This document shows positions 1 to 8,904 of a stretch of DNA of 64,000 nucleotides, piece by piece. Location of the stretch: the NCBI RefSeq assembly GCF_000022085.1, contig NC_011894.1, forward strand, positions 1,328,501-1,392,500, in the 5' to 3' direction. This DNA is from Methylobacterium nodulans ORS 2060 (lineage in GTDB: Bacteria; Pseudomonadota; Alphaproteobacteria; Rhizobiales; Beijerinckiaceae). The first letter of the stretch is position 1; every line of letters begins with the position of its first letter. A program made the translations under genes and the position numbers. A model generated the notes under the pieces. That model did not search any database, had not been told where the DNA came from, and saw nothing but the letters and a program-made list of their open reading frames with translations.

Positions 1-319
1 TCATGCCGAGATCGCCGTGGCTCGCCTCGGCGGGGTGGATGAAGGCGGCCGGCGTGCCGGTCGAGGCGAGCGTCGCGGCGATCTTGCGGGCGATGTGGCC
101 GCTCTTGCCGATGCCGGAGACGACGACGCGGCCCGGGATGTTGTGGATGGCCGCGACCGCGGCGGCAAAGCCCGCCCTCAGCTCGCCGTCCAGGGCGCGG
201 GCGAGGCTGTGGAGCGCGTCCGCCTCCGTGCGGACGGTGCGGATCGCCGAGAAATGCGCCGCCTCGACGATCTGAGCGAGGCCGCTCTCCGCGGTCTCGG
301 CCGTTTGCATACGCTCCAT
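1..319 (-). CDS. KpsF/GutQ-type arabinose-5-phosphate isomerase, N-terminal part (runs off the window)
   Basis: Only the first 106 residues are present; the gene continues beyond the left edge. The visible part is the start of a SIS (sugar isomerase) domain: the stretch GRVVVSGIGKSGHIARKIA is followed by ATLASTGTPAAFIHPAEASH, the phosphosugar-binding core of the family. Members interconvert ribulose-5-phosphate and arabinose-5-phosphate for Kdo and lipopolysaccharide synthesis in the cytoplasm. Two in-frame ATGs lie at 319 and 310; the outer one was chosen. Whether the usual C-terminal CBS pair is present cannot be seen. Family assignment is firm, exact role (KdsD or a paralogue) is not. Confidence 0.85.
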   Translation of the reverse strand, partial: MERMQTAETAESGLAQIVEAAHFSAIRTVRTEADALHSLARALDGELRAGFAAAVAAIHNIPGRVVVSGIGKSGHIARKIAATLASTGTPAAFIHPAEASHGDLGM

Positions 320-440
320 CCTGCTTCCTCGACCCCGACGCGCCGGCCCCGATTCGGCCGGCTTTGCTGAAGCGAGGAACTTAGCCTGGCATTTGCGGCC
401 AGATTGCGTGCGGGCCGCACGGCATGCGGCTCGCACGCCG

Positions 441-2195
441 TCAGGTCACCTCCACGGCGATGCCGGGCAGACGGATCGCGAAGGTGGAGCCGGGCTCGGG
501 CGCGTTGCTCTCGGCGGTCGCGCGGCCGCCATGCAGCTCGGCGATGCGCTTGACGATCGACAGCCCGAGGCCGGTCGAACCCTCGCCGCCGGTGGGCTTG
601 GCCGAGAGCCGCTGGAAGCGGCCGAAGAGCCGGGCCGTATCCTCGGGCGACAGGCCGGGCCCGAAATCGCGCACCGCGTAGACGATATCCTCACCCTCGC
701 GCCCGACCGTGACCACGATCTCGGCTCCGACCGGGCTGTACTTGATCGCGTTCGAGATCAGGTTGTCCATCGCCTCGCGCAGGCGCTCGCCGTCGCCGCA
801 GATGAAGAGGCTCTCGGGGATCGCCGAGCGCAGCCGCTGGTCCTTGGTCTCGGCGAGCGGCGCGTTGGCCTGGGACACCTCGCGGGCGAGGGCGGCGAAA
901 TCCACCGGCTCGCGCCGCAGGGTGATGTCGAGGGCGTCGTTCATCGCGTCCGCGATCAGGCTCTCGATCATGCCGGTGAGGCGGCGGGCCGAATCGCGGA
1001 TATGGCCGACCTGCGCGCGCATCGCCTCGACGGGCTGAGGCAGGGTGCCGATGAGGTCGCCGAGCATCTCGGCCCGGCCGAGGATGACGGCGAGCGGGTT
1101 CTTGAGATCGTGGGCAACCGTGCCGAGGATCTCGGTCTTGAGCTGGTTGGCCCGGCGCAGGTCCGAGCGCTGCATGGCGAGGCGGCGGTTCGCCCGCATC
1201 AGCTCGGCGGTGCGCTCCACCACCCGCTGCTCCAGGCTGACATTGGCCCGCTGCAACTGCTCGTAGAGGATCACGTTGTCGAAGGCGATCGACAGCCGCG
1301 AGGTGAAGAGCGCGATCAGCGCCCGGTCGGTCTCCGAGAGCGAGCGGTCGGCCTTGAGCAGCGCAACGATCTCGCTGCCGCTCGCCGTGTGCACATAGAG
1401 GGTGGACCAGTGGTCGCCGAAGGTGTGGCGCCGCTCCGCGAAGGCGCGGGCCACGATGGCCTGCACGTCCCCGTCGAGGGGCAGGGCGGCGCCGGGCGCG
1501 ACGAGGTGCTGGTAGCAGCCGGACCCCGCCAGGACGCAGAGGCTCTCGTCCGGCCCGGTCTTCTCCCGCAGGACCAGGATGCCCTCGCAGGCGACGTTGA
1601 GCAGCGAGGCCACCTGGGTCAGCACGCCCTCGGCCAGCCGCTGCATCGACTTGTAGTCGAGGAGCATCGGCGCGGCGTCGATGATGATCTCCAGGCCCCG
1701 CCGGGTTTCCTCCAGGCGCTTGAGCTGCTGGTAGGCCCGCAGGGCCGCCGTCAGGCTGGTGAAGAGCTTGTCGGCGGTGAGTTCGGTCTTCGCCTTGTAG
1801 TCGTTGATGTCGTAGTCGACGATGACCCGGCGCTCCGGCGCCTGGCCCGGTTGCCCCGTGCGCAGGATGATGCGGACGGTCTCGTCGCGCAGCTCGCGGC
1901 GGATGAAGTCGACGAGCCGCAGGCCCGCATCCTCGGTTTCCATCACCACGTCGAGCAGGATCACCGCCACCTCGCCCGGGCGCGCGGAGAGGAGCGCGCG
2001 CGCCTCCGCGGCCGAGTGGGCCGAGAGGATGTCGAGCCTCGCCCCGTCGAGGGCGTAGCCCGCGAGCGCGAAGCGGGTGCCCTCGTGCACCGCGGGATCG
2101 TCGTCCACCACCACCACCGGCCAGGTGACGGACGCGGCCTCGCCCGACGCCGCCTCGTCGTCCGGCGCCAGGATCAAGATGTCGTCGTCGCTCAT
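441..2195 (-). CDS. Hybrid sensor histidine kinase: receiver, DUF3369, HisKA, HATPase
   Basis: A soluble 584-residue signalling protein with no membrane segments. Residues about 25-145 form a receiver domain (DDD at 31-33, phospho-acceptor D82 in LLDVVME). Residues about 170-320 match the DUF3369 region that sits between receiver and kinase in this family, followed by a coiled linker. The phosphorylatable H362 lies in AHDLKNPL, and the ATP-binding domain shows DNLISNAIKYSP, DFGPGLSP and GLGLSIVKRIAELHGG. The start MSDDDIL at 2195 was chosen because it begins just before the receiver; longer in-frame starts extend into intergenic DNA. It points away from the response regulator at 3025, a plausible partner by proximity only. 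The signal sensed is unknown. Confidence 0.9.
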   Translation of the reverse strand: MSDDDILILAPDDEAASGEAASVTWPVVVVDDDPAVHEGTRFALAGYALDGARLDILSAHSAAEARALLSARPGEVAVILLDVVMETEDAGLRLVDFIRRELRDETVRIILRTGQPGQAPERRVIVDYDINDYKAKTELTADKLFTSLTAALRAYQQLKRLEETRRGLEIIIDAAPMLLDYKSMQRLAEGVLTQVASLLNVACEGILVLREKTGPDESLCVLAGSGCYQHLVAPGAALPLDGDVQAIVARAFAERRHTFGDHWSTLYVHTASGSEIVALLKADRSLSETDRALIALFTSRLSIAFDNVILYEQLQRANVSLEQRVVERTAELMRANRRLAMQRSDLRRANQLKTEILGTVAHDLKNPLAVILGRAEMLGDLIGTLPQPVEAMRAQVGHIRDSARRLTGMIESLIADAMNDALDITLRREPVDFAALAREVSQANAPLAETKDQRLRSAIPESLFICGDGERLREAMDNLISNAIKYSPVGAEIVVTVGREGEDIVYAVRDFGPGLSPEDTARLFGRFQRLSAKPTGGEGSTGLGLSIVKRIAELHGGRATAESNAPEPGSTFAIRLPGIAVEVT

Positions 2196-2492
2196 CGACC
2201 GCCTGTTCGCATCATTCTCAAGTCGCGCGGCCGGCATCCTGACCGGGCGGGCGGCGGGGAACAAGCTTTTCCGGGCGTCCGGCACGGATGATGCCCCGGG
2301 GATGTGCGGCCTGATCCGTCCTGCAAAGTCGTATCGTGGAGGTGCTGCGGCGCATCCGCACGGGCCGGCGCGGGATGTGTGGCACAGCACAGCAGAGCCG
2401 GGCGATCCGGGACGCAATCCGCGCGCAACAGTCCCGCCCTAGAACGCGGCCCCTCAGCCGCGGCGCGGCGGGCGAATCAGGGGAGATCGGCC

Positions 2493-2765
2493 ATGCTCTG
2501 CACGACCCAGTCAGGTCTCGACGCACGGCGCACCCCGGCTCAGGACGACGCCTCACCGCTGCGCGAGGAATTCCGGCGCCCGGAACCGTGGCGCGAGGAT
2601 CTGGAGGCGCTGCGCAGCCTGTTGCAGGATTCGCGGCCCGTGGAACCGACCCGCGGTGAGATCGCCGCGCTGATCGAGGACGAGGCGCCCGGGGCGCTGC
2701 CGCGGCGCGCCCGCGAGCGGATCGCCGAACGGCTTGCCGCGACGCTGCGGCGGCGCCTGGCCTGA
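2493..2765 (+). CDS. Hypothetical 90-aa protein
   Basis: A small, charged, Arg- and Glu-rich soluble protein (90 aa) that I do not recognise. It has no signal peptide or membrane segment and looks largely helical. The ATG at 2493 is preceded by an AGGGGAG-type ribosome-binding site, which decides this start over longer in-frame extensions. It lies in the gap between two divergent two-component genes (kinase on the left strand, response regulator to the right) and could belong to that signalling group, but this is position only. Confidence 0.55.
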   Translation: MLCTTQSGLDARRTPAQDDASPLREEFRRPEPWREDLEALRSLLQDSRPVEPTRGEIAALIEDEAPGALPRRARERIAERLAATLRRRLA

Positions 2766-3024
2766 GCCGGCTTCGGGTACGGGCGCCGCTTTTGTCCGGC
2801 CGGCCCCTGCGACCCATCGCTGCCGAAGCGGCGCGCCGCCCGTCGGCCAAGCCGATCCGGGCGAATCCGGTGCGCCGCTCCGGTCGGGCGCGGCGCCGGC
2901 ATGGACGCGGGCCCGGTTCGGCGCCATTGTGGCGCGCTGTCCTCCATGTCTGTACGTGTCCGTCGGTGCCGATCCGAACCGCTTCCCTCGCCCAGTCGCG
3001 TCGCATCCCGCCGGGGTCCTGGCC

Positions 3025-3765
3025 GTGAGTGCCTCGGCACGCAGCGCTGCGGGAACGCAGCGTATCTTCGTCGTCGACGACGAGCCGGATGCCCGCGCCA
3101 TGGTGGGCGACTATCTGCGCATGCACGGCTTCGAGGTGGAGCTGTGCGACGGCGGCGCCTCCCTGAGGCGCCTGCTCGCCCTGCGCATGCCCGATCTCAT
3201 CGTGCTCGACCTCAACATGCCGGACGAGGACGGCCTCTCGATCGTGCGGGACCTCAAGGCGCGCAGCAGCGTGCCGATCATCATGCTCACGGCCACCGCG
3301 AGCCCCATCGACCGGGTTGTCGGGCTCGAACTCGGCGCCGACGACTACCTGCCCAAGCCCTGCGAGCTGCGGGAACTCGTGGCGCGGGTGCGCTCCGTGC
3401 TGCGCCGCGCCGCGCAGGCGCGCCCGCCGGAGCCGCCCGAGCGCCGCGAGACCGGCGGGGTGCGGTTCGGCCGCATGATCGTGGACATCGAGACGCTGCG
3501 CCTGCGCGACGAGAGCGGCGCCGAGCAGATCCTGACCCGCTCGGAATTCGCCCTGCTCAAGGCCTTCCTCGACAACCCGAAGCGGGTGATGAGCCGCGAG
3601 CGGCTCCTCGACCTCGCGGATGCCCGCGATCCGGACGCCTTCGACCGGGCGATCGACGTGCGGATCAACCGGATCCGCAAGAAGATCGAGCCCGATCCGG
3701 CCAATCCGCGCTTCATCAAGACCGTGCGCGGCCTCGGCTACGTCTTCCGCCCCGAGGGGGATTGA
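3025..3765 (+). CDS. OmpR/PhoB-family response regulator
   Basis: A 246-residue DNA-binding response regulator. The receiver domain (about 12-125) has the acidic pair DDE at 18-20, phospho-acceptor D62 in VLDLNMPDEDG, T89 and K111 in YLPKP. The C-terminal winged helix (about 145-243) shows the typical LTRSEFALLKAFL, RVMSRERLLDLA and VRGLGYVFRP. The GTG start at 3025 was picked because it places nine residues before the first receiver strand; upstream extension is possible but the sequence there looks non-coding. No kinase is co-transcribed; the hybrid kinase at 441-2195 is divergent and nearby. Target genes are not evident. Confidence 0.88.
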   Translation: MSASARSAAGTQRIFVVDDEPDARAMVGDYLRMHGFEVELCDGGASLRRLLALRMPDLIVLDLNMPDEDGLSIVRDLKARSSVPIIMLTATASPIDRVVGLELGADDYLPKPCELRELVARVRSVLRRAAQARPPEPPERRETGGVRFGRMIVDIETLRLRDESGAEQILTRSEFALLKAFLDNPKRVMSRERLLDLADARDPDAFDRAIDVRINRIRKKIEPDPANPRFIKTVRGLGYVFRPEGD

Positions 3766-3869
3766 GCGCACCGGGCCTCGCCCGCCGAGGGCCCCGCACT
3801 GCCTGTGGAACTCCAGTCTCCGCTCGCCGTTCCTCCCGCAATCTCGACCCTGGAACGGAGAAGACGAAG

Positions 3870-3953
3870 ATGCTGAAAGGTGGGCTCCTGTGGCTGATCG
3901 GAATTCCGCTGCCGATCATCCTGATTCTGTTTTTCCTCGGCTATCTGCACTGA
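3870..3953 (+). CDS. Small 27-aa membrane peptide
   Basis: A 27-codon reading frame beginning MLKGGLLWLIGIPLPIILIL and ending in LGYLH. Almost the whole length is one hydrophobic helix with a Pro-Leu-Pro kink. A GGAG ribosome-binding site lies about ten bases upstream, after CTGGAACGGAG. Very similar short hydrophobic peptides (MLKG...WLIG.P.PI) are, from memory, widespread in proteobacteria, usually unannotated because of their size; they have no assigned function. It follows the response regulator by 104 bp and may share its transcript. Confidence 0.6.
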   Translation: MLKGGLLWLIGIPLPIILILFFLGYLH

Positions 3954-3978
3954 GGATCCGGGCGGCGACCGGGGCATG

Positions 3979-4007
3979 AAAAAGGGCCGGGAGCAAGGTC
4001 CCGGCCC
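3979..4007 (-). terminator. Rho-independent terminator of the DAHP synthase gene
   Basis: A perfect 9-bp GC stem (GGGCCGGGA with TCCCGGCCC, loop of six bases, 3984-4007). Read on the minus strand it is followed directly by a run of five T (3983-3979). It lies 27 bp past the stop of the DAHP synthase gene and fits a strong intrinsic terminator for it. Confidence 0.85.
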
Positions 4008-4033
4008 GATGAAGCGCGCCCCGGCGAGATCGC

Positions 4034-5416
4034 CTATTCGGCGGCCTCGATCCGCGGCCGCTCCCGCTCCCTGCACTCGCGCTTGACGAGATCGGCGGTC
4101 AGGAAAGCCACCTCCAGCGCCTGCTCGGCGTTGAGGCGCGGATCGCAGTAGGTGTGATAGCGGTCCTGCAGATCCTCGGCGGTCAGCGCCCGCGCGCCGC
4201 CCGTGCATTCCGTGACGTTCTTGCCCGTCATCTCCAGGTGGATGCCGCCCGCATAGGTGCCCTCCGCCCGGTGGACGTCGAAGAAGCCCTGGATCTCCTT
4301 CATCACCCGCTCGAAGGGCCGGGTCTTGTAGCCGCTCGCCGTGATGGTGTTGCCGTGCATCGGGTCGCACGACCACACCACCTTGCGGCCCTCGCGCTCC
4401 ACCGCCCGGATCAGCCCCGGCAGGTGGTCGCCCACCTTGTCGGCGCCGAAGCGGCAGATGAGGGTGAGGCGCCCCGGCTCGTTCTCCGGGTTGAGGAGCC
4501 CGATCAGCCGGATCAGGTCGTCCGGCTGCAGCGACGGCCCGCATTTGAGGCCGATCGGGTTCCGGATGCCCCGCGCGTATTCGATATGGGCGTGGTCCGC
4601 CTGCCGCGTGCGGTCGCCGATCCACAGCATGTGGCCCGAGGTGGCGTACCAGTCGCCGCTCGTCGAATCGACCCGGGTGAGCGCCTGCTCGTAGCCGAGC
4701 AGCAGCGCCTCGTGGCTCGTGTAGAAATCGGTCTGGCGCACCTCCTGGTGCGTCTCCGGGTTGATGCCGATCGCCCGCATGAAGTCGAGGGTCTCGGTCA
4801 TGCGCTGGGCCAGATCCTCGTAGGCCGAGGATTGGGGCGAGTCCTTGACGAAGCCCAGCATCCACCGATGGGCGTTCTCCAGGTTGGCATAGCCGCCGCT
4901 CGCGAAGGCGCGCAGCAGGTTCAGCGTCGCGGCCGATTGCCGGTAGGCCTCGAGCTGCCGCTTCGGATCCGGGATCCGGTCCTCCGCCGAGAAGCCGATG
5001 CCGTTGACGATGTCACCCCGGTAGCTCGGCAGGGCGACGCCGTTCACGGTCTCGGTCGGCGAGGAGCGGGGCTTGGCGAACTGGCCCGCGATGCGCCCGA
5101 CCTTCACCACGGGCGAGCCGCCCGCGAAGGTGAGCACCAGCGCCATCTGCAGGAAGACGCGGAAGAAGTCGCGGATGTTGTCGGCCGAATGCTCGTCGAA
5201 GCTCTCGGCGCAGTCGCCGCCCTGGAGCAGGAAGGCCTCGCCCGCCGCCACCTTGGCGAGGCTCTTCTTCAGCTTGCGGGCCTCACCGGCAAAAACGAGG
5301 GGCGGAAAGCTCTCGAGCTGACGTTCGACCGCCTCCAGCGCCACCGCATCCGGATATTCGGGCACCTGCTGGATCGGCAGCCGCCGCCAGCTCGAAGGGG
5401 TCCAGCGCTCGCTCAT
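4034..5416 (-). CDS. aroG: Class II 3-deoxy-7-phosphoheptulonate (DAHP) synthase
   Basis: First enzyme of the shikimate pathway: condenses phosphoenolpyruvate with erythrose-4-phosphate. The 460-residue protein is a plant-like class II enzyme over its full length, with [55 protein letters not shown] and [15 protein letters not shown], the last including the metal-binding acidic residues of the family. The start [11 protein letters not shown] at 5416 has a GGAGAG ribosome-binding site; longer frames upstream look non-coding. It is a single-gene unit with its own terminator at 3979-4007. The aroE gene for a later step lies at 23.6 kb, unlinked. Confidence 0.95.
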   Translation of the reverse strand: MSERWTPSSWRRLPIQQVPEYPDAVALEAVERQLESFPPLVFAGEARKLKKSLAKVAAGEAFLLQGGDCAESFDEHSADNIRDFFRVFLQMALVLTFAGGSPVVKVGRIAGQFAKPRSSPTETVNGVALPSYRGDIVNGIGFSAEDRIPDPKRQLEAYRQSAATLNLLRAFASGGYANLENAHRWMLGFVKDSPQSSAYEDLAQRMTETLDFMRAIGINPETHQEVRQTDFYTSHEALLLGYEQALTRVDSTSGDWYATSGHMLWIGDRTRQADHAHIEYARGIRNPIGLKCGPSLQPDDLIRLIGLLNPENEPGRLTLICRFGADKVGDHLPGLIRAVEREGRKVVWSCDPMHGNTITASGYKTRPFERVMKEIQGFFDVHRAEGTYAGGIHLEMTGKNVTECTGGARALTAEDLQDRYHTYCDPRLNAEQALEVAFLTADLVKRECRERERPRIEAAE

Positions 5417-5950
5417 TGGTCTCTCCTGCACACCTCTCCTGAAGGCTCTCGGGTGGGGCCCTGGGGTGATGGAGCCGCGCTTATAGGGCGGTTGCGGGCA
5501 AGAATCGAGCCGCGCTTTGGGCGATTGCAGCGCCGGCCGACCCGGTCCGCCCGGGCCGGCCCCGGCCGGCGACGAGCCGGAGGGCCGACGCAACGGTAGG
5601 ACCCGTCCCGCCTGGGCCGGCGCTGTCATCCGCCGCCGCGCTCGCGAATCGGATCGCACCGGGCACCCCCGTCCCAGGCAAAACGGCACCATCGGGATGT
5701 CCGCGGGCCCTGCGATATAGCCTCGTCGCACCCGCGTGAACTCAACCGAATCTGTCGGATCGCGCCAAATGCGATTGCATTAGAAATAATAAGCTTCGCC
5801 AATTGCTGAATGGATTTGAAGAATCGACAACCAAAAATTGCAAAACATTCGTAAACGTCATGTTCACACATTGTTCATCTTGCAACGGACCCGCGAAGCA
5901 GCAAGCATTGCAGATGAGAGCTATGCTTTGACCGGCTGATCGAGGACCAC
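5417..5950. other. Gap with an AT-rich regulatory-looking block
   Basis: No gene recognised. The first 320 bases are ordinary GC-rich leader for the DAHP synthase gene. From about 5740 to 5910 the composition drops sharply (runs such as ATTAGAAATAATAAGC and CAAAAATTGCAAAACATTC), unlike nearly all other sequence here. This block precedes the low-GC gene at 5951 and probably carries its promoter, but no clear -35/-10 pair can be fixed by eye. Confidence 0.5.
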
Positions 5951-6364
5951 ATGCGGCTGCGCACCGGAGACACGCTGCATCTGACCCTGTCCGGTGCAGG
6001 CAATCGCGCAGTCGTCAGCCTCAACACTTACGCCGTTACACAGCCTGCTCTTGTGGAATTTCCGTTCAGTGAAGATGGATTTACTTTCGACGTAACACAT
6101 TGGCTGCATCTCGGACGTAACATCCTGTCCGTCGTATTGTTCGGCCCGGCGGGCACAGTACCTTTCCGTCTGCTGATCGAACAGAGCGGCATGCCGGCCT
6201 GGACGTTCGACGAGGCCGAATTCCTGCCGCTGGCCGCGCCCTGGCGGCTCTGGACTTACGCCATCGAGGTGATCGAGCGCGACACCCCTGCGACGATCGG
6301 GGATCATTGCGGGTTCGTCCCCGGTTTCCTGCGCCGCAGCGACCGGCCGCGGACGAGCGCCTGA
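5951..6364 (+). CDS. Hypothetical protein, possible beta-sandwich domain, lower GC than neighbours
   Basis: A 137-residue protein of unknown function. It is rich in alternating hydrophobic strands (DTLHLTLSG, AVVSLNTYAV, NILSVVLFG, FRLLIEQSG), and the stretch FDVTHWLHLGRNILSVVLF resembles the FDVT-x-L-x-x-G-x-N-x-L pattern of galactose-binding-like jelly-roll domains in glycoside hydrolases. This is a fold suggestion only. Base and codon use are clearly less GC-rich than the surrounding genes, and an AT-rich block precedes it, so horizontal acquisition is plausible. The ATG at 5951 has only a weak GAGG site; a CTG at 5936 in the same frame is an alternative start. Confidence 0.5.
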   Translation: MRLRTGDTLHLTLSGAGNRAVVSLNTYAVTQPALVEFPFSEDGFTFDVTHWLHLGRNILSVVLFGPAGTVPFRLLIEQSGMPAWTFDEAEFLPLAAPWRLWTYAIEVIERDTPATIGDHCGFVPGFLRRSDRPRTSA

Positions 6365-6404
6365 ATATCGACGCCCACGATGCCGACGCATCGGGCCGCC
6401 GCTC

Positions 6405-7286
6405 TCACTCGGACACGGCCGAGGGCCGCAGCGACCCCGGGCCGGCGGGCCGGCGCGCGGCAGGCAGGTTCGTGCGGCGAGCGCGCAGCAGGTTGAGCGG
6501 AACCGTCAGGGCGACCATGCCGAACACCCACCAGGCGGGGCGCAGGTCGTAGGAGAAGTCGAGATTCGCCGCCAGCACGGCACGCGCCGGGATACCGGTC
6601 GCGAGCGCGTACCATGCCGCCTCCAGCGCCGCGGTGGCGAGGCCCGACGCCGCCGCGAGGCCCGCGAGCGAGAGCGGGTTCGTCGCGACCTTCAGGTGGT
6701 GCATCAGGCGCCAGCCCATCAGGGCGAGGAACAATCCGCTCCAGAACACCGGCTTCGAGACGTCGATCTTCGACTGCAGGAAATAGTGAAGCAGGGTGAG
6801 CCCGGCGATGCCGTAGACGAGGCGGTGCAGCCGGGTCCAGGTCGGCCCCAGGCGGCGGATCATGCGGTCCGTCGAGGTGGCCCCGAGCACCGAAAGCCCG
6901 ACGAGGGCAGTAAAGCCGATCGTCAGGTAGACCCTGACCGCGATCTCGGTGGCGACGCGTATGAGATCGAACTTCAGGTCGGCGGCGTAGAGGACGAGGT
7001 GGATCACCGCATAGGCGAGGGCCGTGAGGCCGAGCATCCGCCGCACCAGGATCAGCCTCGGCCAGTCGGCGATGCGCCGCATCGGCGTGACGGCGAGCGA
7101 GGCGATCAGGAAGTAGATCGTCCAGTCGCCCATCGCATGCAGGAAGGCGGTCAGCGGCTTGGCGCCGAGCCGGTCGAGCCCGTAGGCGCCTGCATAGACG
7201 AGACCGGGGCCAAGCGCCGCCAGGAAGGTGGCGAGCTTGAGCCAGGACAGGCGGCCGGCGCGGTCGAGCCAGGGGAGGGCGAGCAT
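6405..7286 (-). CDS. msrQ: MsrQ-like haem-binding membrane subunit of periplasmic methionine sulfoxide reductase
   Basis: A 293-residue inner-membrane protein of the ferric-reductase-like transmembrane family (formerly YedZ). About five to six hydrophobic helices are seen, with histidines on the helices in AYAVIHLVLYAADLKFD, RLHRLVYGIAGLTLLHYFLQSK and RLMHHLKV as likely haem ligands. In the known system MsrQ passes quinone-pool electrons to the periplasmic molybdoenzyme MsrP, which repairs oxidised methionine. No msrP is next to it: on one side is the orphan gene at 5951, on the other a divergent secreted protein. The start at 7286 (MLALPWLDRAGR) places the first helix correctly. The C-terminus is extended and Arg/Pro-rich. 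Confidence 0.85.
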   Translation of the reverse strand: MLALPWLDRAGRLSWLKLATFLAALGPGLVYAGAYGLDRLGAKPLTAFLHAMGDWTIYFLIASLAVTPMRRIADWPRLILVRRMLGLTALAYAVIHLVLYAADLKFDLIRVATEIAVRVYLTIGFTALVGLSVLGATSTDRMIRRLGPTWTRLHRLVYGIAGLTLLHYFLQSKIDVSKPVFWSGLFLALMGWRLMHHLKVATNPLSLAGLAAASGLATAALEAAWYALATGIPARAVLAANLDFSYDLRPAWWVFGMVALTVPLNLLRARRTNLPAARRPAGPGSLRPSAVSE

Positions 7287-7427
7287 ATCGGAGCGGAACC
7301 ACGGGTCTTCGCGAGGGATGACGGGAGCTGCTTCGTCGCAGATAGGGGCCGGGTTACGGTCGTGCCGCGACCCGAATCCACACGATGGCGTGAAGCCGCC
7401 CCGGCCCGCCTTGCGAGGAGATGCCCC

Positions 7428-7751
7428 TTGCGCCTGTTCGATGCCCGGCGATTCGTCCTCCTGGTCGCGCTTGCCGCGGCCGGCCCGGCCCGCGCCGCCT
7501 GCACGGTCCCGACGCCGCCTCCGGTGAGCGAGAAGCCCGTGAAGCCGGCGCTGCCTGAGAAACCCGCCTGCCTCGACGCCAAGGGCGGCTGCCCCGGCTT
7601 CGAGGCCTACACGTTCAACGACGCGGTGAAGGCCTACAACGCCAAGCTTCCGGCCTACCGGGCGGGCGCGGAGGCCTATGCGGGCAAGCTCAAAGCCTAC
7701 GTGGATGCAAGCGTCGCCTACGCCAATTGCGAGATGAAGTCCCTGCAATAG
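7428..7751 (+). CDS. Small secreted hypothetical protein
   Basis: A 107-residue exported protein. The start is a TTG at 7428 with a GAGGAG site eight bases upstream; the nearby ATG at 7421 is out of frame. A signal peptide (RLFDARRFVLLVALAAAGPARA, residues about 2-23) is followed by a Pro-rich linker with three KP(A/V) elements and then a helical region (FEAYTFNDAVKAYNAKLPAYR). Four cysteines (TACTVP region, PACLD, GGCPG, ANCEM) suggest disulfides in the periplasm. Function is unknown. It is divergent from msrQ. Confidence 0.65.
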   Translation: MRLFDARRFVLLVALAAAGPARAACTVPTPPPVSEKPVKPALPEKPACLDAKGGCPGFEAYTFNDAVKAYNAKLPAYRAGAEAYAGKLKAYVDASVAYANCEMKSLQ

Positions 7752-7892
7752 GGCGGCTATGTCGAGGAGGGCGGCCCCCGCTAGGGACGGCCGGCGGGAT
7801 CCTGGCCCGGCGCCGTCCGCTGCCGCTGCTGCTTGACCCTGCCCGCCCCGGATGCGAGAGGCGCGGGCCGAAACTCTCGCCCGGATCGCCGC

Positions 7893-8888
7893 ATGACCGC
7901 TCCTCTCGACCTGCTCGTCCTCGGCAACGCGATCGTGGACATCCTCGCGCGCACCGACGAGGCCTTCCTGGTCCGCGAGGCCGTCCACAAGGGCGCGATG
8001 CAACTGATCGACGAGGCGCGGGCCGAGCACCTGTTCGCCGTGATGGGCCCGGCCACCATCGTGTCGGGCGGCTCGGGGGCGAACACGGCGGTCGGCGCGG
8101 CGCAGCTCGGGGCGAAGACGGGCTTCATCGGCAAGGTGCGGGACGACGAGCTCGGCCGGCTCTTCCGTCACGATCTCACCGCGACGGGCGTGCAGTTCGG
8201 GGTCGCGCCCGCCACCGAGGGACCGGCCACGGCCCGCTGCTTCATCCTGGTGACGCCGGACGGCGAGCGCACCATGAACACCTATCTGGGCGCCTGCCAG
8301 GGCCTCACGGCCGCGGATGTGGACGAGGCGACCGCGGCCAGCGCCCGCTTCGTCTATCTCGAAGGCTATCTGTGGGACCCGCCGGCCGCCAAGGACGCCT
8401 TCCGCAAGGCGGCGCGGCTCGCTCACCAGGCCGGCAACCAGGTCGCGCTCACCCTGTCGGATCCGTTTTGCGTCGACCGCTACCGCGACGAGTTCCTGGG
8501 GCTGATCCGCGACGGCAGCCTCGACATCCTGTTCGCCAACATCCACGAGTTGAAGAGCCTCTACCAGACCGCGGATGCCGCGACGGCGCTCGAAGCGCTG
8601 CGCGCCGAGGAGGGGCTGCTCGGCGTCGTCACCTGCTCGGCCGAAGGGGCGCTGGTGGTCACGCGGGCCGAGACCCGCGCCGTGCCGGCCTCGCCCATCC
8701 GCGAATTGGTGGACACGACCGGCGCCGGCGACCTTTTCGCCGCGGGCTTCCTCGCGGGCCTCGCGCGCAACCTCGACCATGGGGATTGCGCGCGGCTCGG
8801 CGCCATCGCGGCCGCCGAAGTGATCCAGCATATCGGGGCCCGGCCGCAGACCGACCTGAACGCGCTCGCCGCCCAGAGCGGTCTTTAG
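7893..8888 (+). CDS. PfkB-family adenosine kinase
   Basis: A ribokinase/PfkB-fold sugar kinase of 331 residues, most like alphaproteobacterial adenosine kinases, which phosphorylate adenosine to AMP for purine salvage. The N-terminal LVLGNAIVDILA, the substrate region SGGSGANTAVGAAQLG and FIGKVRDDELG, and the C-terminal anion hole and catalytic base motif DTTGAGDLFAAGFL are all present. The ATG at 7893 directly precedes the first strand. A TAG stop followed by AGCGG abuts the downstream permease gene by 16 bp, but no functional link to that transporter is evident. Substrate specificity within PfkB is an inference from overall resemblance. Confidence 0.85.
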   Translation: MTAPLDLLVLGNAIVDILARTDEAFLVREAVHKGAMQLIDEARAEHLFAVMGPATIVSGGSGANTAVGAAQLGAKTGFIGKVRDDELGRLFRHDLTATGVQFGVAPATEGPATARCFILVTPDGERTMNTYLGACQGLTAADVDEATAASARFVYLEGYLWDPPAAKDAFRKAARLAHQAGNQVALTLSDPFCVDRYRDEFLGLIRDGSLDILFANIHELKSLYQTADAATALEALRAEEGLLGVVTCSAEGALVVTRAETRAVPASPIRELVDTTGAGDLFAAGFLAGLARNLDHGDCARLGAIAAAEVIQHIGARPQTDLNALAAQSGL

Positions 8889-8904
8889 AGCGGGGGCCGG
8901 GGCG

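Noticed and set aside
393..2291. A 632-codon frame on the plus strand opposite the hybrid kinase gene
   Set aside because: It is the high-GC antisense shadow of a well-supported kinase; its protein is low-complexity (Arg, Ala, Gly, His-rich) and matches no family. The same applies to the long antisense frames opposite DAHP synthase, ugpC, the ThDP enzyme, guaB and the HAMP kinase.
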